From Tetracladium setigerum (lineage: Eukaryota; Ascomycota; Leotiomycetes; Helotiales), in assembly GCA_031472005.1 (NCBI GenBank), contig PZJY01000005.1, positions 3,224,001 through 3,288,000 of the forward strand: 64,000 nt of DNA, read 5' to 3'. The position numbers and the translations under genes are program-made. This document shows, piece by piece, positions 47,695-59,531 of the stretch; position 1 is the first letter of the stretch, and every line of letters begins with the position of its first letter. The notes under the pieces were generated by a model. The model searched no databases and was not told the origin of the DNA. It saw nothing but the letters and a program-made list of their open reading frames with translations.

Positions 47695-49834
47695 TTACTT
47701 CTTACTCTTCCTCCTCACGCTTTCTACCAATCCACTCAATTCCCCCTTCTCCTTCTTCTCGACTTTCCTCTTTTTCTCGCTTATCTCCTCGTCCCCTTCA
47801 AGACCTCGCTTCCTCCTACCCTCTTCCAATAACTTTTTCATTCCCTCGGTCGCCTTGAACTTCGGATTACTAGGATCAATCGCAAACTCATGGCTTTCAA
47901 ACAACTTGTTGAATCTGGGATCCTGCACATCCATTTCGAAGCCCTTTTGCAATCCTCCCCTCTTTCCTCCCTCCACCTCATTTTTCTTGTGCTTCTTGCC
48001 CTTCTTCGATGCCTTCTCAGCACGCTGGATCTCGTTGATATCGAAATGGTCGAGGTTCGCGCCAATCTCGTTGCTGTTTTCCTGCATCAAAAGTTCAAGC
48101 TTTGCTTTCTCGGCTGCAGAGGCTTCAGTCGCTAGTTGTTTGGCTTCGCGCTTCTTTTGTCGTTCTTCCTTTCGTAGAGACTTCGCAGCCTTATCTTTCA
48201 CAGCTTCATCAGTCGCGAAAAATGGGTCGTCAAATCCAAGGTCCTCCTGTTCTTCAGTTTCGGCAACTACACCAGATCCTGCCGCGGGATCAACACCATC
48301 TCGCTTAGCCTTGGACCTCTCCTTTCGGCGAGCTTTTCGCTCTTTCTCGAGGCGGATGTAGCGTTCTGCTGTGGTTTCATCCTTGATTGGTTCATTTTCG
48401 AATGTTTCGCCCTTTGCATTTGATGATAGACCAGCTGTGAACGTGATTTCCATGTCTCCAACTGGGCCAGATTTCTTCGAGGATTTGACGGGTTCATCGG
48501 CGAGACCAAGTGCTGCGCGCATTTTTTGTCTTGCCAATTCCTTCTTCGTCAACTTTGGGGCATCATCCTCGACCCCTTCTGTGGGTTCTCCCGCAACTTC
48601 GTCAGCAATTTCTTCTTCCTCATCCTCGTCCCCTTCAGAATCGCTGCCAAGATATGCACGTAAATCATTCTCGCCAATTTCAGCCCGGCTTCCAGTAAAT
48701 GCCCGCTTAATAGCTTCCTTCCTTGATGTCTCCTCAGGGTTCATGTCCCAAGTAAGCTTGACCTTGGAATGTTGAAGAGCGTCCGTAACGAATTCATTCG
48801 GTCGATAATCCGAAGGAACCACAGAGCACTCATCTCGTGGCTTATCGTCAAAGTCTGTGCCATCCGGAATGAAGCGTAAATCGAAGAAATTGGCCGAGGA
48901 AAGGTATTCGCTGCCATCAGTGGCTTCGTAGATCGATTGAGCAGTTTGCTTGTCTGAGCAAATCACCACGGCGTAGTAGTATCGTAGTCGCTCAAGCTGG
49001 TATTGGCGCAGTGCCGCACCATCAAATTCCTTCCCATCATCAGCCTTCTGCAGATCTTTCTTAATCTTTGCCTCCATAGCCTCATCATCTTCGCTATCCT
49101 CGGAATCGAGTTCAGATTCTTCCTCCTCCTGGCGCTTAAAGATCTCCTTTGGTGGCCCTTCAAGCTCTTCTCGGTCCATCCTCTCCTTCCCAAATTCGCT
49201 CTGGTATATTGAAACGTTGATGATTCTACCACCATTTGTGAAACTCGAGAATACAGCCATGAGATCGCTGGATCGAATGTTATCCCAGTCTAGATTGACG
49301 ACCTGTTCTTGTCAGAAGCATTCAGCACTTCTAAAGGCATATACATACCGCAAAGCGCGACGTAACCTCACCCATCTCTACACCCGCCTGATCTGCCTGC
49401 ATGTCCGGGAAGGTTTCCTGGTCCTCAATCGCAACCCCGCCATCTTCATCTTCATCCTCTTCCTCCTCGCTATCGTCTTCCGAGGATTCAAAACCACGAT
49501 ACCTCGCATCAGCCAACCCCGCATCAGCGTTCTTTAATTCCTCCTCTACAACGTCATCTTCTTCAACTTCTGGTACTTCCTCCTCGTCAGGAACATACAG
49601 CCTTTCGAGCGCCTTCTTCTTTCCTTCGCCACTCAATTTGCGCCCATATCGATCTACCTTCGCGGTGTTAGAGAAATCCTCATCCTTGAGCATGCGCGAG
49701 AAACGTTTGTCGATGGTGGTGCGTGTTTGCTTCTTCGAAGGAAGACGAAATCGAGGATCAGTTGTGAAGTTGCTGAATCGAGAATCCGCCGCCTCAGCTG
49801 CACCCCTAGGGGCTTTTTGATTTGGTTTTGGCAT
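47695..49834 (-). CDS. ESF1: Pre-rRNA-processing protein ESF1
   Basis: Nucleolar protein required for 18S rRNA maturation (small subunit processome). Exons 49834-49349 and 49302-47695 give 697 aa. The start MPKPNQKAPRG leads to the conserved N-terminal element DSRFSNFTTDPRFRLP and KVDRYGRKL. VNLDWDNIRSSDLMAVFSSF spans the intron, and the RRM-like section RYYYAVVICSDKQTAQSIYE follows. NEFVTDALQHSKVKLTWD is an ESF1 signature, and the NUC153-like motif is DVQDPRFNKLFESHEFAIDP near the C-terminus. Acidic blocks and Lys-rich ends are normal for the family. The intron is a plain GTATGT/CAG. Confidence 0.93.
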
Positions 49835-50699
49835 CGTGAACAATTTGCAGGGAGTGAAGTTATGATTCTTCGCAATGGAGAATTTTGAGAAGCTCTTTTT
49901 TTCTGCCACAGAGCGGTGGATGACGATGTGGGCCTGCTGAGTCAGCATGGACTTTGTGCCTGAGCATTATTTACTTTAACTCCTCTCCGATTAGTTTCGA
50001 TCGAGCTCAATGTAAGAATTGACTGAGATGTCTCCGTAATTAAAGTCAAAGAGAGCTATTGGACAAGAAACCAGCAAGAAAAATCACATACTGAAAATTC
50101 CATTGACTCGAGATTGATACATTGTGAGGGACTGTTCCAGGGTCATTTGCGGTTTGATCCACGAGGGAAATCCTATGGACATGCTCGCCCAGTCGATGAT
50201 TTAATACATGTGTAATACAAGTAGTATTTCCATAGGTAAAATTGATGGCAGTACTAATGTTAACTCACGGCAGTATGAAATCTCCGAGTGGCGTGAATTT
50301 CATGAATTTTGTTACAGATGTGCCGAACGTATCAAGTTAACACAAGCTCAATTGACCAATACTCACAATAGTCTTGTTTCTACTCATTCTTCTATAGCAA
50401 AAAAATAAGATATAGAAACAAGAATATCCATTAGGTAGAAATTAACTTCTCTAGCTTGCCGCTGAAACTGTAGAACACCCTTGACCCTAAACGCAAAAAT
50501 TGGCCGTAGTTTGTTGCACATGGCAGAATGGAACAAACTAGCACACTATGATCCATCTTGAATTTGAAGCATTCAGCTACCACATGGAAGCTGGCTTCAT
50601 CTCTTTAGGAGCTTGAGCGAATGACAGAGAATCAGGGATTGGCTAGGTAGTGTTACAAGGATGTGATTTTCCAATCATATTAATCCCAAGTCCACGGCG
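49835..50699. other. Intergenic
   Basis: Between the ESF1 start and the acylphosphatase stop. AT-rich, no supported gene. Confidence 0.5.
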
Positions 50700-51204
50700 T
50701 CAGTGTCGAACTTCGAATGCATTCTCGCCCTCGACAATGTCAATGGTTGTCGTTTCGAGTTTCGAAACCTTTGCGTGAGTGGGACCTTGGTTAAGAGCTT
50801 TGATAAACTCCTCAATAATCGTATCTGGACCTTGCGCTTCTCCTTGGACCTGGTGTGTGTTATTTCATCTTATTTTGTCACCGAAAAGAGAACACTTGCC
50901 TTGGAGTCTACTGTATTGCGAACCCAGCCCGTGAGACCACATGAGATTGCCCTCTTTCGGGTGAAATAACTATTTTCGTAGTCAGTTCTCTGAGACTCTG
51001 TCGTAGTTGGCAGGATGGACACTTATTTACCGAAAACTGACACCTGTAGAAGTGTTAGAAAGTTGGAAGCATTATTTATAGGTAAGAATGCCTACCCTGG
51101 ACTCTGCCATGAACCGTGAATGATATCTAATTACTCATTAGTTGTGTCTTTTAAAACAGTGGAGACTAAGATGAGATATCACTCACACGTCTCGTCATGT
51201 TCAT
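50700..51204 (-). CDS. Acylphosphatase, five exons including a 13-nt micro-exon
   Basis: Small cytosolic enzyme that hydrolyses acyl phosphates. It is easily missed because no exon exceeds 150 nt. Exons: 51204-51187 (18 nt), 51126-51096 (31 nt), 51043-51031 (13 nt), 50969-50900 (70 nt), 50849-50700 (150 nt); total 282 nt, 93 aa. The product has the full family signature: VHGRVQGVSFRYFT (phosphate-binding Arg in the loop is in FRYF) and GLTGWVRNT with the catalytic Asn, then VQGEAQGP and a C-terminal strand. Introns 1-3 end with good sites (GTGAGT/TTAG, GTAGGC/ACAG with CTAAC branch, GTAAAT/ATAG). Intron 4 has a GC donor (AAG then GCAAGT) and CCAG acceptor. The start could also be the second Met (51198). 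The frame is continuous in exactly this splice pattern, which makes the model strong. Confidence 0.9.
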
Positions 51205-51315
51205 GGTTGTCTCTGTACTGCTTTGATTGTTTGTACGGAGCTGTGCTTAGAGAGGGTCATATGGGTTGACATCATGAGGTGCGTGGTGGCTGTATTAGTC
51301 AGCTCTTTCCAAGCC

Positions 51316-51402
51316 GCACCAGTGGGTGTCAGAATTCGTGAAGGTGTTTGACTAAGCGAGAACACCAAAAACACCTTCACGAATTCTGACACCCACTGGT
51401 GC
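51316..51402. repeat. Perfect 34-bp inverted repeat with 19-nt spacer
   Basis: Left arm 51316-51349 and right arm 51369-51402 are exact reverse complements; the spacer is 51350-51368. The hairpin lies 110-200 bp upstream of the acylphosphatase ATG, between it and the 3' end of the Ser-rich gene. No target-site duplication or transposase is visible. Confidence 0.9.
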
Positions 51403-51538
51403 CGCCACTGTTGGCGTCACGCAGTCCATCCTTCCAACCCGACTGTTGATCAGTCGAAAGAATCCAAGTTCAACTTTTGAATTCAGATCGCAAGCCATAA
51501 CATTCGGATTGAACGCTTTTGTGATGCCCATTTATCAT

Positions 51539-52018
51539 TCAACAATTTTCTTCTAATATTGACGCCCTCCAAGCGTGGACAAGCGCCACCCCAAAATCCC
51601 AGCAATGCCCAATCATCCGAATAACAAAGGTGTATACCTCTCCCAAACTCCTCGACTCCGATTCGGTCCGCCTGTATCTACCACCCCCGTAACTATTGAG
51701 CCACTCTTTCTCTACTCCATCATTTCCATTTGACGACAATTTCACCCAGCGCCAGCCTCTTCAGATCTTCTGCCCTTCACCATGACCACCAATTCCCCGA
51801 AACAGTAACCTCTCATTCGAGTATCCAGAGATATAATCAAAGGAAAGCCCTTCGTCGTTCGATTTGTTCGTTGACGCGCTCCTGGGTGCGTTTGACTTTC
51901 CGGAGCTGCTAAAACGGGAGAAGATGGATGGTCGTGATTTCTTCGAGACGGTTGAGTAATTGGAGGATTCAGTCTTCGAAGATCTTGTCGATTCTGAACT
52001 GCCAGATTTGTGATCCAT
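51539..52018 (-). CDS. Small Ser-rich protein of unknown function
   Basis: Not recognised. A 136-residue protein from two exons, 52018-51781 and 51711-51539. Read without splicing the frame meets a TGA at 51763-51761 and then continues open in the same frame. A 69-nt intron from GTGAAG to GTAG removes that TGA and keeps the frame, joining GGIGGH to EKEWLNS. The N-terminal half is mostly Ser, Lys, Thr and Asn (MDHKSGSSESTRSSKTESS); the C-terminal half has FVIRMIGHCWDFGVALVHAW, a possible amphipathic or membrane-associated helix. Confidence 0.5.
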
Positions 52019-53314
52019 GATGAAGAAGTGCAGTTAGTGCTGAGAGTTCGATGTTGTGGAGTGGTGTGTCGCGGTTTCCAATTTGAGAGTTTGCTGTTTT
52101 GATTTTGGTTCTGCGAGCAAAAGACGAGTACTTTTTGATTAAAGATTTCTCTATGTAGAACTAGGTCAAGCTGATCTATTTATTTATTTTATTTTGTTGC
52201 GCTGTATTTGTGTCTATTCGAATCCTGTCCTAAGGGGGCGCGCTGACGCATCACATAATCCTCACTACAGCCCGAGTTTTATTGGACGTAAAATCCGAAG
52301 TTGTTAATCTCTCGGTTTCCTCATCTTATCATGTCTAAGAATCTGACTGTATTGGGACAAAACTTACATCGGGAAGTCCGTCCCAAAGCACAGTAAAATC
52401 CTCACAGATACATCGTCGTTGGTGGATAACCGTCAAATGGTCAGCTTATACGAAGTAGGATCACTACGATGTGTATGGTAGGCTCTCAGGCTCATCAGAC
52501 TTTCACGTGTGAGATTTAGCGAATTTGATTCAGGTTTGAAAATGAGAAAACAGGTTCCGAATTTTGAACACTTGGCTGTTGGTCGTGGCAAACGCTCTTG
52601 AACCTCATGATCCAAACATGGTATTCGGGAAACTATCAAAGTCTGCAATTTATCGATTGATACATGGAGAGTTTTGTAAACATATCACCTGACTGGCAGC
52701 TCCGAGACAGAGAGGATCGATTGATCTCAAGTGGCTGCCGGGTTTTACTCTACCTTCCCCACCACCCTTAAATAAACAGACCATCAACGTTTGACCTTGG
52801 TAACTCGCGCCATAGAAAAAGGATAATTTCAAGCTTAGCCTTGGAGAAATGTTGTAGGCTGGGCGACTAAAGCTTACCCTAAGCCTGGAGTACCGAGCCA
52901 ACAGACAGCTGGTTTGTAAAGTATCTAGTCCAGATAAGTCTACGATGCGTTTTGTTTTCAACTGCTCAGAACAAGATAAAGCACTTTGCGTGTTATCATT
53001 GGCGATAATATGACCAATATCTTCGTGGTGGCTCGACCTCCGAACAAAGCAAGAAAGTGCGACAATGCCGACTAGCACAAAACGACCATGAGTCATTGAG
53101 CTACTGGTAGGCTCATATTGTCAAGCATTGAAATTGGCTTTGTTGGTTTATTTAAACAACGGATTTGCCCTCGATAGCAACGATGAAAGCGGCTCACAAG
53201 CGATTGCGTTGAAACAAAGAAATATTGTCACCATGGCGTCTTCGACGAGCCAGCGGTTTTGGGAGCGAAGCACTTTCTCAAAACTCATAAATTACAGTAA
53301 AGAATACCAATTTC
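52019..53314. other. Intergenic
   Basis: Between two genes that diverge. An open minus-strand frame of 148 codons (52650-53096) has no family likeness and is not called. Nothing else seen. Confidence 0.45.
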
Positions 53315-56300
53315 ATGGATCAGAAAGATCGAGGAGATCAATCTCGCAGGTCTCAGCACCGTGTGCAAAGCGGCCAGAGGCAGAGTGTTGCAAGTAATGC
53401 CACAGATAGGACGTTATGGCCTCGGTTGGGAGAACTACCTTTTATTTCGGTACGTACAGGAATAATTCCTCGACATTAATCGTCATTCCCCCCGACTATT
53501 AAGTATCAATTTATAATTGCAGGGCTGAATTTAATTTAGAAGCGAGGTAAAGCTACAGCTGAAAAGCCTGAAAAGCCCGAGATTGTAGGACGAGCACCGT
53601 TCCTCGGAGCATCGTCGTCCTCGATAGCGACTTCCAGAACCTCACGACAGCGACCTCATACACCCATAAGAACAGAAAGTACAGTTCCGAGGATCCCACA
53701 AGTTCCAGAGTCGCCTGTAAGACGGCGTTCTCCTGTTGATGAATCGTTCTCAAGACAGCCTGGGACAATCTACGGAGCCCAAAAAACACCATGCCATTAT
53801 CAACATGTTCAAGAACAGCAACATCCTTCCATGGCACCCAATTCCATGCAAAATGCACCGAAAGCTTCGCAGAATTATATGCACGGTGCATATGGAGTTT
53901 CAACAGCGGCCTATGTGCCTTCACGACAAGCAAGGCGGGATGCACCACTAACTTCGCAGCCATCTGCTTCAAAGAAAGGCCCCATGGCAAATAACAACTG
54001 GAATGCATCATCGGTATACTCGCAACCCTCAGGAAGTCCATCCTTGAGACCGCAGACTCGAGAGACTGAACCGTTTCCGGAGTATGAAGATCCCGTCATA
54101 CCATCTCCAGCATCAAAAGCCTCAACCTCTGGACTATCCCAATATCTCGGAGTCCGATACAACGACCGCGAAACCACCAAGTGGCCACACTCTCTCAAAA
54201 CCAAGACTGCACATCCAAACGCAGTCGATGATTTTGCTGAAGCATTTGCACAAATGTCTGTCGTTGACCATGACCTACGAAACAACATAAAAATGAGCCA
54301 TGTCGAAATTGAAAATCGCAGCGCTATTGCTCCCCTATCTCCCGAAGCCCTTGATGCGTACAAGCACTTGATGGATTCCCCTCCCAAGAGACCAGGGAGT
54401 CTCGTGGGTTCTCCGCCAGGAAGTCCTACCCAAAGAAAAAATAAAGAGCTTGCTGAACAGCTTGCCAAGGAAGCTTTCGGGAAAATATTGCAGAGGGACA
54501 AGGAGTTCCATCGGTTGATGAATGATCTGAATGGAATTGAGCAGTGGTGGCTTGAAAACCATAGGCAATGGGAGCTGAAGAGGCAGCACGTGGAAAGAAA
54601 GCTCGAAACCATTCAAGAGTTTAAAGAACAACAGCAAGATATTGCAAAGAGTCGCCCACGCAAGAGAACAAATCAGAGTTTTATCAGTTCGCGCAGCAGT
54701 CAAACCAGCCCCCAAAAGAAGGGTGTGTTTAATGCACAACCAAAGATGTGGAAAATTTCTGAAGAAACCGGGAATAAACAGGAACACAAGATGAACGCAC
54801 CTAGCAGAAGGACAACCATGTCTAAGACTGATAAAAGACGTACAAGAATTGATAGCGTTGATGAAGAAGACGAATGGGAGCAATTCCAAGAGCAGATCGA
54901 GATCCAAGAGCACGATATCATGCTCTTGAAGGGTTGGTTTGTCGAAAATAGGATGCTCATGAAAGAGGTCTGGAAGAAGTTCAAGATCATGCAAGGGGAC
55001 GTTGAGGCTGTTGAGCAAGCAGCTCGAGCGTACCAACCGAGGGATGAGCCGAGTTGGGAGTTTGACTGGATCTACAGTGAAAATTATAAAACAGATAGAT
55101 TGATCAAACGTCATGGTTTGATGTGGTGGTTTGAAACAGCGAGTGGTCACTTGAAAGAATGGGAGATTTATCTCGCTGAAAGAAGAGAACACTGGAAAGA
55201 AAAGAAGGACAGATACATGGGCCTGGAAGCAGAGTACCGAGCCAAAGCTAATAAGAATCTTGACGCCTATTATGCGTCCGAAGAATTTCACGACCGTAAT
55301 ATCCAAAATATGCGAAATATTTTGATAAATGAACCGGACCGCGAGGATGAAGTTGAAGAGAGAATCCAAGAGATTCTGGATAGTCGGAAAGAAAGGCGTG
55401 CATTATTTGAGGAGCAAGAAAGACTTCTCAACAAGATTATTTACTCCTTTGTTGTTCAAGACAACTCCAATCGATTTCACCAGAACAATTTCAGTGATCG
55501 ACACTGGCGAGTCAAAACTGTTCTCAAAATGATGATTGGAGTTGCGAAAGCTTTGGAATTGCATGGATACCCAGCACAATCGCCGGACATCCATGTCATC
55601 AGTCAAATCACGAAGATCGCCTACTGGGAGGCTCAACGACAAGAGTATACTCAAAAGTTCGACAAATTACTCTCTGATGAAGATGTTCTAGGCAATCCTC
55701 CTTATGCCAAAGCACTTATTCATCAAGGCAAAGAACACCTTCGTTACTGGGATTTTCGCAACAAGGCAAGTCCCTGGTTCAAGCAGACCGAAGGCCCATT
55801 AGCACATGCTTCCAGCGCGTTTGACCAAATAGAGGAGCTATGGCGTCTGGAATACATGCAATTTGTGATGCTGGTTGAGAACATGATCAAGTCTGGAAAG
55901 AAGATAAATCACGCGCAAATCCAGGTTGACCCAACAGATTCCTGGAAGCCAAAGCAACTCCCACCTTTAGCCCACTATGAGCCATTCCAACTACGCCCCT
56001 CAACCATGCCAATCGAGGATGCGCTCAAGATTCTCAATCGTCGTCGAACAGCCCAAAGCTACCGAACCGCCATCAAGATCTTCAAATTCTTCAATTCTCC
56101 TGACATATTCCCGTTTTTCTGGGGCTTTACGCACGCGAGCTGGACAAGAAGCGAATTCATGAGGCTACTCAGAAGCCTGATCAAGAACGAGATTGTAGAC
56201 GAAACTCTGAATGCTTTCCTCACTTACTGCGACTACACCGGTGAACTCTTCCGCATTACTGGCCTCAGAGGCCTCATTCGCGTCTCTCCAGCTGGATGGG

Positions 56301-57166
56301 ATCGTGCACCAGAGGCTCGTGTCACTGATATCTTCGAGCGAAAACTTACCTTCAAGGCCCCAAGCGGCGCAGAAAAATTGGAAAACCTGCTCGTTGCTAA
56401 CAAGGAAAAATTTAGACTGGATGAAAACAATAGGAGCTGGAAGAAGAAGGAGTTACTGAGAGTCATCAACCGTATCATGCCGCAGGGTTCGATAGATCTG
56501 GAAAAGTTGAACAAGTATTGCAATTATTGGGCAGGGGCGGGGAAGATGTTTGTTACCACTTTTGCGTAAGTTTTAATTTCTTAGTTTATGTTCTGTTTAT
56601 GTTACGACTAAATCTGACTGAATGGTTATAGGGCAAAAGCCGACAAGGAAGAAGGCGACACCTCTCTCGAAGATGTCCTGCTTCGCGTAGACAATGGCTG
56701 GCAAATCTCTCACTCGACTCCATGGGTGCCACCCTCCGTCAAACCAGCCAAATACGAAGCCATCGCCCAAATCATTGAGAAAGATATTGACATCCGTCCG
56801 ATTTGCCTCCGTTATGCCGATCGTAACAACCACATTTACACCACCGAAGATCAGCTGTACAATCTTGCGTTCAAAGTGAAGACTGAAGAGTATGCAGCAG
56901 AATGTAGTAGACAAGCTTTTCATATGTATCTGAGATGGTGCGATAAGAAAGGGGATGTGTTTCAATTCTATAGAAATGGGGATGTCAGAGTTATTTCGAG
57001 AACATTGTGGGGGCCGATGGGTCCTGAGATTCCCCTCGCTCCTACTGTGGTAAAAGGTAACTTGTTGAGATCTGGGTCAAAAGCGGATCCGAAATCAGGT
57101 TCTAAACCTGAACCAAAGTCGAGTGATAAGCACAAAGACAAGCACAGTAAAAGACACAAGAGTTAA
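53315..57166 (+). CDS. Large orphan protein, 1231 aa
   Basis: Not recognised. Exons 53315-53449, 53540-56565 and 56632-57166 total 3696 nt in one frame. The N-terminal 300 residues are Ser/Pro/Gln/Arg-rich and disordered-looking. From about 330 the protein is helical with repeated Trp/Glu/Lys-rich stretches (GIEQWWLENHRQWELKRQ, RLIKRHGLMWWFETASGHLKEWE) and probable coiled coils. The C-terminal part has FFWGFTHASWTRSEF, ELFRITGLRGLIRVSPAGWDRAPE and IDIRPICLRYADRNNH, then a Lys/His-rich tail (KHKDKHSKRHKS). The last intron splits the Ala codon of TFA. Structural or scaffold role is possible; no enzyme motif found. Confidence 0.8.
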
Positions 57167-57366
57167 GCGAGATGCTGGTTGGACTTTTCGGCGTTTGGGG
57201 TGGATGGTAATGGGAACGGTATTATTTGGATTGACACGCTATTGGTAGAAAATCTAGTTGTAAACAACGAGTTTGATTTATTCCTCTACGGACCTATCTA
57301 CTATTTATCCTTTCGTTTATGATAACCTGTCCTGTCCTTTGGTTCATAATCCTCTGTCCGGCACAC
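57167..57366. other. Convergent 3' flank
   Basis: Short region between the ends of the 1231-residue orphan gene and the lactonase-type gene. Confidence 0.5.
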
Positions 57367-59012
57367 CTAGTAAGTCTGAGAATCCTTGAGATCCTGGGAA
57401 TCTTCCCCAATGATAACTGTATCTGGATCAAGAGTTTCGGCTGGCATAGGCGAGAGCGAAGAAGCAACCGAATTAGTGACCGGATATCTGACCGAGGACA
57501 TGGCCGATGATGTGACAGGAGAAGTGATCGGAGAAGCGACCGAAGAAGTGACCAATCTAGTTGCCGGCATCTGCGAGAGAGAAGAACTATCCCCTAGCTC
57601 TAGATCCGAGGACGTAACCGAAGAACTAACTGGAGAAGCGACCGAAGAAGTGACCAATGTAGTTGCTGGCATCCGCGAGATCGAGATAGAAGAACTATCC
57701 TCCAGCTCTAGATCTTCTTCATTTCCATTCTCAACATCATTATAGTCTTGCTCATCCCAAACAACACAAGACACCTCGCCATCAAGCACAATCTCAGCCA
57801 CAACACCAATGTTAAACTTCCCCGTCTTCAAGTCGCGTCGGAAAATTGAGATCTTGTGACTCTTTTGATTAGCAACGGCCACGAGGTCCCCTTTCTCATT
57901 AAGCGAGAAGTGGCGTGGGTAAGATCCACCCGAAGAGGAGTGGTCGAGCGATTGTAGCGCTGCTCCGCCTTTGATGATGGAGAATGTCATCAAAGAGTCG
58001 GTTTTGATGGTTTCGTTGGAGCGACTGGGAAGCTGGCTAGTGCTGTCATTGCGGGAGGAGAGAATAAGATACTTGTTGTCAGGCTGTTTTGAGAAAAAGT
58101 CAGTGAGTTCCTCGATAGGAAAGGTGCTTTGAAGGATCAGGTGGACTTACAGTCAACTTGACCTCGCCTGCATATGTATTTGGAGGAGCAACATCCGCGA
58201 AGATGGAATTGTTGTAGACGCTCTTATAATCCACGACTGTGTAATTGGCATCATAGTTGATCTCATACCCATGAATCATGTTTGTCTTCTCGGTGATGAC
58301 GTAGTAGTACGCAACTGTTCCTTTCTCACCGCCGGGAGGGAGGTAGAAAACACCATGTCGAGGACCTGACCCAGAGGCAAGAGTAATGTGGTTGGTATGG
58401 TTGACTTTGCTGGTTGTGGGGTCAATGGAAAACCAATGAACTTGATCTGTTCCCAAGGCCGGAACAAAGATGCTCTTTTCAAACGGATCAAGAAGAGCTT
58501 GGTGAAGGAGGGGGAGAGTGGTCATGGTCAAGTTTTGGGACTCGATTATTGATAGATTGTAGGTTTGTGCAAGGGAAACGGAGGTGAAAGATGTGCCACT
58601 GCGACTTGTTAGTGTGGAATTAAGAGACATGTAAAATAGCTTACTAGTGAGCAATTGCCAGAGCACTGCCATCGTTGTACACAGTTGAGCTAACACCACC
58701 AGCAGGCGTAGCAATTTTGGAGTTCTGGGTGAGAGAACCATCTTTCTCGATTCTGTAAGAAGAGATCGTGGATTGGTCGGTAACACCTTCATCGGTGCAG
58801 TATAATGTATTGGTCTTGCTGTCCAACTCGAGCCATGATGGTTTGGGAGCGCATCCGTCAGTGGCATTGACCCAAGCCAGGGAGAGTCCATCCGAGCCTT
58901 CGACAACGTCGACTGTGGTAATGTAGCCATCGTAGGAAGAGGCGAAGAGTCGAGTAGCTGTGCAAGTCCCAGCTAGTCCCGCGGCTGCAAGAACGGAATT
59001 AAGGAGCTTCAT
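57367..59012 (-). CDS. Secreted lactonase-type beta-propeller with repeat tail
   Basis: Seven-bladed propeller related to 6-phosphogluconolactonase / carboxy-cis,cis-muconate cyclase (PF10282-type). Exons 59012-58645, 58598-58151 and 58083-57367 give 510 aa. A signal peptide (MKLLNSVLAAAGLAGTCTA) suggests secretion. Propeller stretches are LFASSYDGYITTVDV, PSWLELDSKTNTLYCTDEG, SGSGPRHGVFYLPPGG, YAGEVKLTPDNKYLILSSRN and SYPRHFSLNEKGDLVAVAN; the last two are classic PF10282 blades. After the final blade, about 120 residues form a Ser/Thr/Val-rich tail with two imperfect 34-residue copies (LVTSSVASP). Such tails often are glycosylated or wall-associated; no GPI signal is seen. The substrate is unknown. 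Confidence 0.85.
57533..57714. repeat. Imperfect 102-bp tandem repeat
   Basis: Copies begin at 57533 and 57635 and encode the Ser/Thr-rich tail of the lactonase-type protein. The two copies differ by point changes and small indels, all in multiples of three. Confidence 0.75.
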
Positions 59013-59531
59013 GATTTTTGTGGATGCTTTATTCTATCGTCAGGTTGAGAGCTGGAATTTTGTTACCAGAAGAGGTCGTTGCGGGAGACAGCCTGTCCAG
59101 CACCAAGAAAATTCTTATATCATTAATTTAAAAGAGTGGCGTGAATAAGTAATCAACAGATGAAGCACGAGGTTAATGAGAGTGAATCATGAGTGCTGGA
59201 AAAGAGTTCACTTGGTTGAAAAAAGAAACCTTTACCAGTCACAAATCTGAAGCAGTAGTAACTAGAAAAGATTTGAGATCGCACAAGTTACCCATTCTCT
59301 GGAAAAGGTGAATTAGCGACTAGTTAGTTCTGTCTTTTGTGGCAATCACGCAATGCTCACCTTGGGGCATTGCATCTCAAATGATACTGTGTAGGAGAGC
59401 CATGCCAAGAGGAAGAATGACCACAAGTGGAGGAATATGGTTGGGTCATACAAAATATATGTGTAAAGACAATTCTCATCTAAAGGGCTACCGACGTCTA
59501 CCACAGACTCCAAAATCATCAAGCACAAAGA
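59013..59531. other. Intergenic
   Basis: Promoter of the lactonase-type gene and 3' flank of the glutaminyl-tRNA synthetase. No gene seen. Confidence 0.5.

Noticed and set aside
51761..51763. In-frame TGA as programmed readthrough
   Set aside because: A 69-nt GT-AG intron removes the stop and keeps frame; no readthrough consensus (CTA) follows the TGA.
52650..53096. 148-codon minus-strand frame with a hydrophobic start
   Set aside because: Looks like a signal peptide at first glance, but nothing conserved follows and there is no supporting context.
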